Made by a program: the position numbers and the translations under genes. The notes under the pieces are model-generated. The model saw only the letters and a program-made list of their open reading frames with translations. It made no database searches and was not told the DNA's origin. Source: Microvelia longipes (Eukaryota > Arthropoda > Insecta > Hemiptera > Veliidae). Taken from it: a DNA stretch of 64,000 nucleotides. Shown piece after piece: positions 49,036 to 59,774 of the stretch (the stretch's first letter is position 1; each line of letters begins with the position of its first letter). The stretch covers positions 26,407,043-26,471,042 of the forward strand of contig JACMZG010001914.1 of NCBI GenBank assembly GCA_018340805.1, in the 5' to 3' direction.

Positions 49036-49718
49036 TACTACTAGTTCCGAGGTACCCCGTAAGCAATTTTTCATTTTTCATTAGACATTAAAATAAATTA
49101 TATCTAAATCTTATTTACTTACATCCACAAGGAATTGTCAAGTCCTTTAGGAAATACAGTCATATTAGTTTAATGTAATGCTTAGATGCCATCCTATAAA
49201 GTAAATATGAATCGAGGTCATAGGTTAGGTTAGAATTTTAGAGACTGGGTACACTTTAATTTTACAAACATATAACTTAAAAGTCTGGCAAGAAGCACAA
49301 AAAAGGTTATTTCGGGATCTAGTAGGTCTTCTCTAATGCAGCAAAAAAGAAAACCAAGGGACTCTGTGAGAATGCAGGGTCTTAGAAACCTTAACAGGTG
49401 GGGTCCCTTAAACTGGAACCATGGAAACCAAAAATTGAAGAAAAAAGGGGATCTCCTTTTATAAAAGTATTTTTTTGGAAGCTCCTTTTTCTATTTAAAA
49501 GGTTCTATGGGTTGTTAAGGGTAGGTTACCTGAGGGTACGACAAAAACTTGTTTCCTTAGCTCCCAGGTAATGCAACAGCTGGGTAGTTCTGCCTCGGCA
49601 TACAAACTACTGTAGGGAGAACTAACTTTTAAAGTAGACAGGATAAAACTCACACTAAGAAATATCAGATGAAAATTTAAGGGACAAATTATAAAATTTC
49701 TGATAAAACAATTTTGAG
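49036..49718. other. non-coding stretch
   Basis: A hairpin TAGTTCTGCCT (49585-49595) with AGGGAGAACTA (49614-49624) has one mismatch. The minus-strand frame 49495-49767 starts inside a family A copy and is not supported. No gene recognised. Confidence 0.45.
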
Positions 49719-49850
49719 CTTTTCCTCGTTTATACCAGGTATATAGGAAGAGTATTGTGTTTGCCAAAAAATCAGAAACTAGGATTTTACCTGAATTATT
49801 TGTTACACGTGTTATAAGACCTTCTGAGTGGTTATGTGTTATAAATTCTT
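49719..49850 (+). repeat. dispersed repeat family A, copy 5
   Basis: TTTTCCTCGTTTATACC, then TATATAGGAAGAGTATTGTG, AAATCAGAAACTAGGATTTT, ACCTGAATTATTTG and AAGACCTTCTGAG. It stops about 50 bp before a single copy of family B, so the two may have inserted near each other or be parts of one larger element. Confidence 0.8.
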
Positions 49851-49900
49851 CAGAATTTTAAGTTATGGTCAGAGTAAATTTAAGCACTGTTGGCGCCTTG

Positions 49901-50040
49901 ATGAGTTTGACGTAACGAAACAGAGTGGGACATAGCATAAAGTCGAGCCATTAATAATAACGAGTGTCGAATGATGGAACAGTTCCCAGATGTAGCATTG
50001 ATTTTTGCTTGTTAAATTTCCTAGGTGTCGCTGGCACAAT
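49901..50040 (+). repeat. family B, single copy
   Basis: ATGAGTTTGACGTAACGAAA, CAGAGTGGGACATAGCATAA, GTCGAGCCATTAATAATAAC, GAATGATGGAACAGTTCCC and CCTAGGTGTCGCTGG match the arms of the foldback at 42820-43142 in the same order. This is the longest arm copy and gives the family length as about 140 bp. Confidence 0.75.
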
Positions 50041-51300
50041 TATATTGTATTGGTTATTTGTTCATAAAAACTAAAATGCATATACTTCCAGCAAAAAGTC
50101 GATTTTAACAAGATCTCTTTCTTTATTATTTCCAGTAAAAATACGATATTAAATAAATAAAAATTGTTTTAACAAAGCTGTCGTGGAAGTTTAAGGTTGA
50201 TAGAGGAATAATGAACAGTCAATCGGAGCAGATACTATAGATACTTAAAAAGAGTGCCATTTTGGGAAAATTTAAGTATTTTAACTGTTAAAAAAAAACA
50301 GAAACTTGATACAGTTTTAACTATTTGAAATTAAAAATCAATAAGTTGTACAGATCTTAATAAATTATACTCTAATATACAAATATCTATAAGAAAATAA
50401 CATCTTATACAATCATCTACCTAATACGCTAAACGGTCCAATTTATGATACAATCCTTTGCATTAAACATACAAAACAAATCGGCACCGAAAAGGCGTTA
50501 ATCCAAATTAGATCAGGGTAATACTGGCCTAAATTCACCCCCGTAGGAGGTCCTTGAGAATAGCAAATCAACAGTAATTATTCATTCGCTTCAGACATGG
50601 TGATTTTTTTTATAATGTTATATAAATAATGCAATACTGTATCAACAGTCCCAGATAAATTATTGCATAAATATACGGGTAGGTAAAGGGTTAACTATAC
50701 AGAAAAATCATTAGTCAAAATACTAGGAGCTATAAAATGAAAAAAACGGTGATACTAATTGACCAATTTTGATGATTGATTGTCGTCTTAATTGAAGTAT
50801 TGGTTGGAAACATTCTGCAACTGTTTGAAAGCCAATTCAAAGAGTTTGCTAAATAAAAGAAACAATCGTTGAAAGGCCAAACTAAGAAATATTGAAGATG
50901 AATAGTCTCAAGCCAAATCCTTCTTTAAAAGACTGGTTGGAAGTGATGAAATGTAAAACGAGGAATAAAATAAAATAACGTTAAAAATAAAGATTAGAGA
51001 AATTCAACTTAAGATTCATAAAACTGTTCCAATACTAAAATGATGGCAATTTAAATACTGATCAATACAACAAACATAAAAGATGCATAAAAGGTAGATT
51101 AATAACCATAAATGCTAAAGAAACAATAGTAATATAAGGAATAAAGATACTAAAAAGAATCAGTAAAAGTGACTGATATTTAAACAAATAACTTAAATAC
51201 AATATAATGCAAATCTAGAGGTAATTAAATTTAATGTCATTTGCATACATAAGAGAATATTATATGTTACATTATAATCTTATATTTATTTTATTGTTAA
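50041..51300. other. AT-rich non-coding stretch
   Basis: No gene recognised. 50460-50600 is slightly less AT-rich (CACCCCCGTAGGAGGTCC) without further structure. Confidence 0.5.
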
Positions 51301-51350
51301 GCACTGATGATGACCTTTCTGGGGTTGAAAGCCGGCTTCGTTTGTTAAGA
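51301..51350 (+). repeat. hairpin cassette, intact core
   Basis: GCACTGATGATGACC, TTTCTGG, GGTTGAAAGCCGGC, then TTCGTTTGTTAAGAAAG. The GACC/GGTT stem (G-U, A-U, C-G, C-G) and the GAAAGCCGGC block are complete. The leader is missing; the upstream sequence (TTATTGTTAA) is unrelated. Confidence 0.75.
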
Positions 51351-52603
51351 AAGCAATTACGAAGACTCTTTTATTTAACAGTATAAGAGAATATATTGAC
51401 TGATGAAGTGCGATGTCAAAAAATTGTATAATCTTTTAGAAAAATAAATTAAATATCATAAAGTTTATAAGAAAGCCTGAAACTTTTGATAAGCGCAAAC
51501 ATAAACAAATAATAAAACGCAAAAATGTAGCCAAGGTGTCCTACTAGCCCCCCCCCCGATATAAAGATCCGAAAATGATAAAAGAAATACGCACTTTTTC
51601 GGAAAAAAACACGTAATAATGTCTTTAGCTCTTCGTTCGTTTATTTCATCATTGCTGTAAAAATAATCATTTCACAACAATTCTTTTTGTCATAACAACC
51701 TTCTTGAAAAAATTAATACTTTAAATTAATGCAATTGACTTACAGTAGTAAGACAAAATTATCACGGTTATCTCTTCATTACTTACTATCAATTTTAAAA
51801 GAGATGTAACGTCGAAATGATCTCAGTTATCTCTTAATTACTTATTTTCTATTTTAAAGTGATGTTAAGTCAGCTAAGTAGCAAACTTTAACATCGGTCT
51901 TCATAAGTTACAATAAACTATACCTTTAATAGGATTGTTGCCATTTATAAAATATTTAAAGTACTAAATTTATAACGCTTAAATACACAGCATAATGACT
52001 TAACGAATCTAAGCAAAAAAACAAAATAATAACAACAAAATAATCTTATCATTTGACAGATGCATTTGATTCCCTCTATAAATTTTTCCCAGGTTCATTC
52101 ATTCCCTTCCCTATCTAATTTAAAAATTCAAATCTGAATAACGGTACCTGCCTAAACATAAACTATTTATTACTTTAAATACGTCCTCACAACAAAAAGG
52201 GAATTTGTATTCCTTACTTGAAAACATTTCCGGTAACTGTTATTATAGTACCTGATTTTAAAGGTATACTTAATAAAAAAATATGCACTTGGGGAGAAAG
52301 AATACCAACTACCTGAAGACAAGATTTGTCATGTCATCTCAGTAAAGTAATCCCTAGTTGAAAACATGCTTATTATAATTAAACTTCCCATATTTCTGAT
52401 GGTAAGGGTTGTCTACCTTTTAAATATTAAAAAGATTAAGATTTCAAATAATGGAATGAGATAAGTATTTTCAGAGAAAAATCTAAAATAATTTAGGGAA
52501 AGGTTACTATTTTTTGAAAAAAAATTCAAGCTTAGTTAAAAAGGGCTATTGTTAGTTGGTAAGATTAAAAAATATTAAAGATTAATTCTCAGCAAGATTT
52601 AAG
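51351..52603. other. AT-rich non-coding stretch
   Basis: A ten-C tract lies at 51548-51557. An imperfect direct repeat of TATCTCTT(C/A)ATTACTTA occurs at about 51770 and 51830. No gene recognised. Confidence 0.5.
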
Positions 52604-52995
52604 TTAAAATATTTCCTTTTAAGATATATTTAGCATGTATTTTGTTAATGATTATCCTCTTAAGATATTTTTATTAGGTATTTTGTTACTAATTATACTC
52701 TTAAGACATTTGTATTAGGTATTTCTTTTATAATCATCCTCTTAAGACATTTTTATCAGGTATTTTGTTATTAATTATCCTCTTAAGACATTTTTATCGA
52801 GTATTTTGTTATTAATCATCCTCTTATGCATTTTTTACGTATTTGGTTAATACTTTTCCTTTTAAAGATATTTTTTAGCAAGTATTTAATTAATAATTAT
52901 TACGTATTCGGTTTCTACTCTCCACATTAAATGTAGAATGTTTTTGGTTAAAAATTATCATGTTAAGATATTTTTAGCATGAATTTGGTCAACCC
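52604..52995. repeat. ~41-bp minisatellite
   Basis: About nine copies built on CCTCTTAAGACATTTTTATC, then AGGTATTTTGTTATTAATTAT, with period 41-43 bp. Both ends are degenerate; the central copies (52655-52820) are the cleanest. Confidence 0.92.
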
Positions 52996-54949
52996 TTTTA
53001 AGATACATAATGTCAACTGGAGAATAAAGTGACTTAATAATTGTGGAATGGAATTACGTACGACAGAAAGGCTCTAGGTCTTAGGTTAACGTGACATATA
53101 TATTTTGAAGACACTCTTTGAAACAATTTCTTTTTTTTATTTAACCAGTAGCACAGTTCAATAAAACAATTAAAACAATACGCCTTTCATTACAATATAA
53201 AACCTAAAAAATCAGGTTAAAATAGAATGCGGTTTGTTTACCTCTATTGCCCTCCAACCCCTTTTGTACAAAAATAAGAGGTATTCATTTACCTATTTCC
53301 ATTTTTATAAAGGTATTTTTTCCAGAGTACCAACCCCATAACAACAAATAGGTATCATATGTTTCACACCTTACTTCCAACTTAATTCAACAATGGCACA
53401 AAAAGGGTAAAAAAAATTCTATGCACCGCTAGTGCGTGTCAAATAAATGCAAAAAAATGCCACACCCCTTCATTTTTTTAGATTTAAAATAATTACAAGA
53501 TAGGTTTTAACATAAGAACCCTATTTTAAATGAAAGAGTAAAAAATATTTTTTTATAAAATGTACCTGATACCTTTAAACGTTTTTATTTGGTATTTGAG
53601 CCCTTTTTATTAAAGGGTACGTTGCATATTTTTATTTTTAAGTGAGATAAACCATTTTAATAAAGTTTAACTTACTGTTATGTGAAAATTGGTCAATAAT
53701 AGTGTTAAACTAGTAATAGCCAAATAAAACTTTTAATTTTAAAAAACAATGTTAATATTACATTGTTCACAAAAAAATAAGAAAAGGATACCTGGAAACA
53801 GTAAAATATTTTGACAGGAAATATTTTTTAATATTTCTGGACATAAATTGGTTAGTTGACCTTTATTTCATGATGAAAAGGGTTAAAATTATATTCCTTT
53901 GTAATTTTAATTTTATTTTATACTTAATTTACAAATAAAATATATTTGGTGAACAATTTAATTATATTTAGACTTAGGAATACACCAAAAACTGCTAAGG
54001 GGTATTGCATGGATGAATATCAGTTCGATCAAATATCAGGGCTACTTATTTAAGTACTCTTTCAGGCTGATCTCTCTCTACTGTTTTTAGAAGTCCCATG
54101 ATTAATTACCCCTTTACTTAATCTCTCTCGCACACACAGACCAAATTAATTTTTATTTTCTCTTTATCCAAACGTCCAGGATTATAATACCCCTCCAGAT
54201 CTAAAAGGGTCAGGATAAGATTATAAAGGTTAAATAAGATCAAAGAGCTAGATAATCCTAAAAGAGCAAGGGAGAGTTGTGACTTTGAATTCTTTTTGAC
54301 ACACATCTGACCCTAACGCGTCCTTGCTACACTCATTAGGGTGAGAGTTTACTCATGTCTCGTATCTCTAATTAGGTTTGACTTTTAATTGGCTCTATGT
54401 TTATAAACAAAAAAGGGCGTCTTTGTGAAAAAAAAAAAACATGCCCGAGCAAAAAATTCTAAGCTTGTGAGTAATTTTATTAGGATGTTTTCTCTTCCGA
54501 ACTCTTCAACAAATTTTACGTAAAAACATCGAATAGGTAGATATTTTTCTCGCAACTTCGCACTCGCTTCGCTTCGCTCAGAATGCCAAGAGTAACCGAA
54601 GCTTAACATCATAAAACTTCTCGTTACGCTTGACCATAGAGTAATATAAAGTTAATAGACTGTTAAGACTTCGGACTTGCTTCCCTTGTCGTAAGAATGT
54701 TTTAATTATCGAAAGCTAAACAGGATATTACTCAGAATTTAAATTTTTTTGACGACTCGGCAAAATATGTCAACATAGTTTAAAAAATATTATTTTCCGA
54801 GCAGACCAACTAATAAGAAGCCATCAAAATCGATCACCCAAATCCTCCCTCCATTTCCGTCATTTTGTGATGATTCGCTACGCTTATGCGACCTTTATTT
54901 TATGCATTGATCACTATAATTCATTTTAGTCTTTTCTTCCTAGTGAATT
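52996..54949. other. AT-rich non-coding stretch
   Basis: 54540-54640 on the minus strand contains GAGCGAAGCGAAGCGAGTGC, a GAAGC-type word also seen at 61.57-61.63 kb. Minus-strand frames at 54118-54306 and 54385-54612 have no recognisable domain. Nothing else is seen. Confidence 0.45.
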
Positions 54950-55122
54950 ATTTTAAAAATTAACTCGGTCATTTTAAAAATGAACTAGATAATTTTAAAA
55001 ATGAACTAGATAATTTTACAAATGAATTCGATCATTTTAAAAATAAACGATCATTTTAAAAATGAACTAGATCATTTTAAAAATGAACTCGATCATTTTA
55101 AAAATGAACTAGATCATTTTAG
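54950..55122. repeat. 21-bp minisatellite (about 8 copies)
   Basis: GATCATTTTAAAAATGAACTA repeated with GATAATTTT and CGATC variants; one copy is shortened (AAATAAACGATC). Each unit contains the near-palindrome TCATTTTAAAAATGA. Because 21 is a multiple of three the array stays open in some frames, but the reading is low-complexity. Confidence 0.93.
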
Positions 55123-55827
55123 ATAATTTTTTCCTGTTATTAATTTTTAAACAATTCTAATGCTTCAAAATATGCTTATTCAACATGTCACCACGTGCGT
55201 TTGGTCCAGACAGTTCAATGATCTTATTTTTCCCTAAGTTTCATTTTTCATCCCAATTTTCCTGACTCCACAGATTAAGCTTAATAAATCATTGTTGTAA
55301 ATCCTGTACACTTTAAACTTCACAAAATTCCCAAAGATATAAGTTAACGTAGAAATTAGAGATAGTTATAAACTGAGTGATTTATATAAACCCAAATTAA
55401 AAATTTAATACGTGAAGTCTGGCTGAACACAGAATTGAGAATAAAACTAGTTTGCCCGAGGCATAAAATTAAATTAATTAATTTAATTATTGGCTTATTT
55501 AGTGAAATATAAAAAAATAAGGAAAAATGAGAAATTAAAACTTATAAAGGCTCAGTGGTATTATATTTTACCAACAATTTTTTTTCCAGCCGTAACTTGG
55601 ATATATTCTAAAAAACAAACTAGTACCAAAGAAATAATTTATAACATTATATTGTTCATATATATTGCTTTAATTATTAATTGCATCTTTTTGGGGCATT
55701 TTTGCTTGCAACCAGTGTTAAAATATCTATAATGGTTTATACTAGAAAATAGTACATATTTTTTTACATATAAACTTCTTCGCAACTTACCTATCATTAT
55801 CACACTATATAAATTAATATCACTAAC
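55123..55827. other. AT-rich non-coding stretch
   Basis: The plus-strand frame 55490-55732 (80 codons) has a basic start (KYKKIRKNEKLKLIK) followed by two hydrophobic stretches. No domain is recognised and the composition follows the AT bias, so I leave it unassigned. Confidence 0.35.
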
Positions 55828-56705
55828 TCATATATTAATATTACATATACATATGTTATATCAAACTAAACATATTAATATCACATATACATATATTCAA
55901 AACACATTTTATATTCTTAAAAAAAATATTTTATATCATTCAAATCCAAGCTAATCAAATATAAGGAGCTCTTAGACGTACAAATTTTAGTATTTAATCA
56001 TCAATACTTAAAGGATAAATATTGTTTACTACGAAAATCTTAAAAACAAATATAAAGAAATAAAAAAAATTGCACTACAAAAATCAAAAATACTTTCGTA
56101 AAAGTACAAAAAAACTGAGATAAAAATGAAAATTCAAATGAGAAAATATATAAAAGAAAAACATATTATGCAAAAGCGGTACATGTTTAAAATAAAGAGC
56201 CATAGCAGGGCTACTGCTATGGTAAAATAAAAGAAAAATACATATATTAACATTACGTATACATATATTACATGAAACTACATATATTAATATCACATAT
56301 GCATATATTATATGAAACTACATATAATAATATCACATATACATATATTATATGAAACTACATATATTAATATTAAATACAAAATAATATAAAATTATTG
56401 ACCAAACTATTTAAAACTATATAATTTATGAGGAAGTAGTCAGATAGGTAATAATAAATTTGGATATAAAAATTTTGTTTTATATCCAGTTTGGAATAAA
56501 CTATTTCTAATGAAGGCCTAATTTACGGCCGAGAGCTAAAATTTTGTGTTTTCTTACCTATCTGACCACTTTCTCATAAAATATATAGTTTTAATGTTAA
56601 ATACATATATTATATTAAACTACATAAATTATTACCACGTTTACATGTATTATATCAAACCACATATATTATATCAAACTTCACATATTAATATCTACAT
56701 TATCA
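55828..56705. repeat. 40-bp AT satellite in three blocks, interrupted
   Basis: Units contain CATATATTAATATCACATAT, then ACATATATTATATGAAACTA (40 bp). Blocks lie at 55828-55905, 56236-56375 and, degraded, 56600-56705. The first interruption (55906-56235) is plain AT-rich DNA. The second contains the foldback element at 56411-56594. The blocks look like one array split by insertions. Confidence 0.82.
56411..56594. mobile_element. MITE-like foldback element inserted in the satellite
   Basis: Left end TTAAAACTATATAATTTATG, then AGGAAGTAGTCAGATAGGTAA (56411-56451), is inverted at the right end as TTACCTATCTGACCACTTTC, then TCATAAAATATATAGTTTTAA (56554-56594). The arms are about 41 bp with only a few mismatches. 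Between them lies a perfect 10-bp hairpin GGATATAAAA (56462-56471) with TTTTATATCC (56478-56487). No open frame is present. It is about 184 bp long, within the usual size of a non-autonomous DNA transposon. A target duplication is not clear because the flanks are low-complexity. Confidence 0.7.
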
Positions 56706-58701
56706 TACTCTTGTTTCGTTTGATTACGTTGCATCACAATTTATGTTTTACCTACAATGATTGTGCAATGCAATCAGTTGACTCCTGCATCCTTACCCAT
56801 TAAATTGAAATTTACAATTAAAGTTTTAATTGAAAATGTTGTGTTATCTCCAAAATCAAAACTTAAGTGAAAAAACTGATCATTACCAATTTTGTCAATG
56901 ATTTTCAACACCAAAGTCGTGATTAGTTTATTAATTTAATTTTGTTTATTTATTTAATCCTTGTTTAGATCTTTTATGCTCTTGCTTATTTTTTTTAATT
57001 AGCATTTTTCCAATTGTACGCCTTTCATCTCGGTGTAGGATATTTATGATTTTTCTTTATTTTAAAAATTACATAAGTGGTGTTATTTATTTATATTGTT
57101 AGATGCCCTACACGTTTTATTGATTAATATATACAAACAAGTGAAATCTGGAAATATATTTACTTCAGAATACCAAAGGTTCTTTTAAAATTAATCGCTG
57201 TTGTACTGTAATAATAAAACTCAATTTTAACAACAACAAAAAATTGCTTTTGTCTTTTGTTGTTATAATTGCAATTTCGACCTTCGATATCGATTTTGTG
57301 AGTAAGTTATGCGCTATTTGCATTATTGGAACCAAAATTTACATTAAATTTTAAGAATGCATTAACTGAAGTTGTTTTTACCACCTTGGTAAAAATTATG
57401 TGACACATGGTATTTTGAAAAGAATTAATTTTGCAATTTAATAGTAAATAAATATTGACTTCATTTTGTTTGGAATTACTAAATAAAAGTTCTCTAAATA
57501 AATATAATAATTTAAATATTTTATATCTTAATTTAAATCTAAAAAAATAACCAAAGATTACATTGAAGATTAAAAGGTATGGGTTCTATTGATTAATTTA
57601 AAATAAAGGTCATTTAAAGATGATCAAAAAATCAATTTAAATTTGATTATTTAGATGTTTCTTTGAATCAGTAGAAGCTCGAATGAATAATTGGTTATTT
57701 TGAGATGTATTCAGGTCGTGGCAAACAGCTATTAATGTTACAATTATTAATATTAATAATTCTGGCCCAGAGGTCCGCAAACCGGGCGAATTTTGCAAGC
57801 TTTTTTGCTTAAAATCCACATTTGCCTAAAGTTCCAGTTTATGTCTAATAGCCTCAGGAATACTATTTATAAATTTGTTACACTAGTGTTTTCCGGATTT
57901 TTAAAAGGAAATGCGCGAATGAATTAGTTAGACAAAACTATTGTCATCATTCCAACATCGACGCCGTACAGCAATTTTGGCGCTCATATAAAATCTCCTG
58001 TCCTCTGTCCGCTATCAGTCATTCTTAATTTTTATAATGCTATCAGTCAGGCTATACGGCATAAAACCTATGATTTTAATAGGATTCGTATCCTTCACAA
58101 GGTTGATTACTATACAAAGTTTCTTACATTTTTTATTTATTTATTTATATTTAAAACCTATTTTTTCCTGATCAAGGACATTGAAACGGATTTTAGACAG
58201 ACTCTCTGGTCCCCCCAAATGAGGCACCTTAAGCGATTTTTTTTAAAAAAAGAAAATTCGCTAAAAAGAGATCTAAATTCGTATTAATAGGAGCAGATAG
58301 GCCCAAAATATTAAAGAGTATTTTGAAATAAATTTGTCTTAAGTTACTAACCTTATCTTGAGCTAGAAAGAAGTAGAGATAAATCAATTTCGTCACTTAA
58401 TATTATAAAAAAACAATATTTTTCATTAGAAACTTGAATTTAAGTATGATTCATATACCATAGACCATATAAGGAAGCAAGCATTTCCAATGGAAATATG
58501 GAATATTTTCTAAGCGAATTAACTTCATACGTTAGACATGAGTTTCAGACGCATTTACTAGCATAGTAAAGGAGATGTTATAGATTATACTATAAAACGC
58601 AAGTCTCAAGTTACGTAAAGTTCATACTCCAAATTAGACAAGTTTTTCAAGAAGGTTATAAGGAACCTAGCTGACATCGCCTGATAATTCCTGCCCAAGG
58701 A
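56706..58701. other. AT-rich non-coding stretch
   Basis: No gene recognised. A repeated CTATCAGTCA occurs at about 58010 and 58040. The minus-strand frame 57637-57819 has no domain. Confidence 0.5.
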
Positions 58702-58997
58702 TTATTCGTGATTTTCGTTCTTCTCATGATATACCAGGTCCAAGGCTTGGTCATCCGAGGGATAGTCGGAGTTTCCAAGGTTTTCACGGTCTTTCAGGTG
58801 TTTCCTTGATTCCGTTGTCACTTTGACGAGATGACTTCTCTTTCACGCCTTGTTCTTAACTTTTTGAAAGTTTTTGTATCCGTCGGTTCCGCGCCGTTTC
58901 GTTTTTTAACCTTCTTGAGGTTTTGTTTTCTAGAGAAGGGAGCACTCATGTTCATTGTGTCCTTCTTGTCATTCACTTCAACCACCAGAAATGTTTT
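58702..58997 (-). pseudogene. frameshifted coding remnant, unknown family
   Basis: Two minus-strand frames follow each other. The first opens after a TAG at 58998-59000 and runs to TGA at 58818-58820; it reads KTFLVVEVNDKKDTMNMSAP, with a Lys/Arg-rich middle (KQNLKKVKKRNG). The second overlaps it in another frame and ends at TAA 58702-58704; it reads HLVKVTTESRKHLKDRENLG, then NSDYPSDDQALDLVYHEK. Both have balanced amino-acid composition, with more GC than the surroundings. One frameshift near 58830-58845 would connect them. I do not recognise the protein; a basic region followed by an acidic, Pro/Ser-containing end could suit an element ORF, but that is inference. A 106-bp array starts about 140 bp upstream on this strand. 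Confidence 0.4.
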
Positions 58998-59139
58998 CTA
59001 GAAAGAAGGATATCGTATTTTCTTTCTTATGGTTGAATTCAGTGGAAAAAATATAATGCCTCCCGAAAAAATTACTTCAGAGAGCGCAGTGGCATTGTGT
59101 ACAAAAATATCAACACCAACAAAGTCTTTCCACGTATCA

Positions 59140-59527
59140 AAAACTTTATTAGGCAGAGTCGGCATTTGGCAATAATGGCATTACAGTGTTGAGATGAGAT
59201 GTTGAGTCATTCAATTCATAGAGTTTGACAGAATCAGATCCTATAAACTAAAAGACTCAAAATCTCACCACGGCACTATAATGACATTACAGTGTTGAGA
59301 TGAGATGTTGAGTCATTCAATTCGTAGAATTTGTCAGAATCAGATCCTATAATCTAAAAGACTCAAAATCTCACCACGGCACTCTAATGGCATTACAGTG
59401 TTGAAATGAGATGTTGAGTCAATCAATTTGTAGAATTTGACAGAATCAGATCCTATAAACTAAAAGACTCAAAATCTCACCACGGCACTGTAATGGCATT
59501 ATTGCCGAAAGCCGATTTTGTGGATAG
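59140..59527. repeat. 106-bp tandem array bounded by inverted hairpin cassettes
   Basis: Three units of exactly 106 bp: the word CATTACAGTG starts at 59179, 59285 and 59391, and CATTATTGCC at 59497. Each unit contains ATGAGATGTTGAGTCA, CAGAATCAGATCCTATAA and AAAAGACTCAAAATCTCACC. At each junction, CACTGTAATG and CATTACAGTG face each other across one base, with some decay. The left boundary is a minus-strand cassette (TGCCATTATTGCCAAATGCC, then GACTC and AATAAAGTTTTTG). The right boundary is a plus-strand cassette (CACTGTAATGGC, ATTATT, GCCGAAAGCCG). The whole block therefore starts and ends with inverted copies of the same cassette. Confidence 0.85.
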
Positions 59528-59774
59528 ACATTGTTGTTATTGATATTATTTTTTTGAAATTGCAAATACCATTTCCTCCCTTGGTACGTAAATAACTATT
59601 CCTACAATTGTACGAGATGTGACATCATCATTCCACTTGTTCTATCAACAATATTGGAAAAGTAAAAATCCTCGCTGGTGATGGATCCTCGTATCAAACA
59701 GCGACTGTTTTCATTACCACAATAACAATGATAGTTAAACAATTTAACTCTTTACACTATTAACTAACAGGAAT

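Noticed and set aside
49495..49767. 90-codon minus-strand frame
   Set aside because: It starts inside a family A repeat copy and has no recognisable domain.
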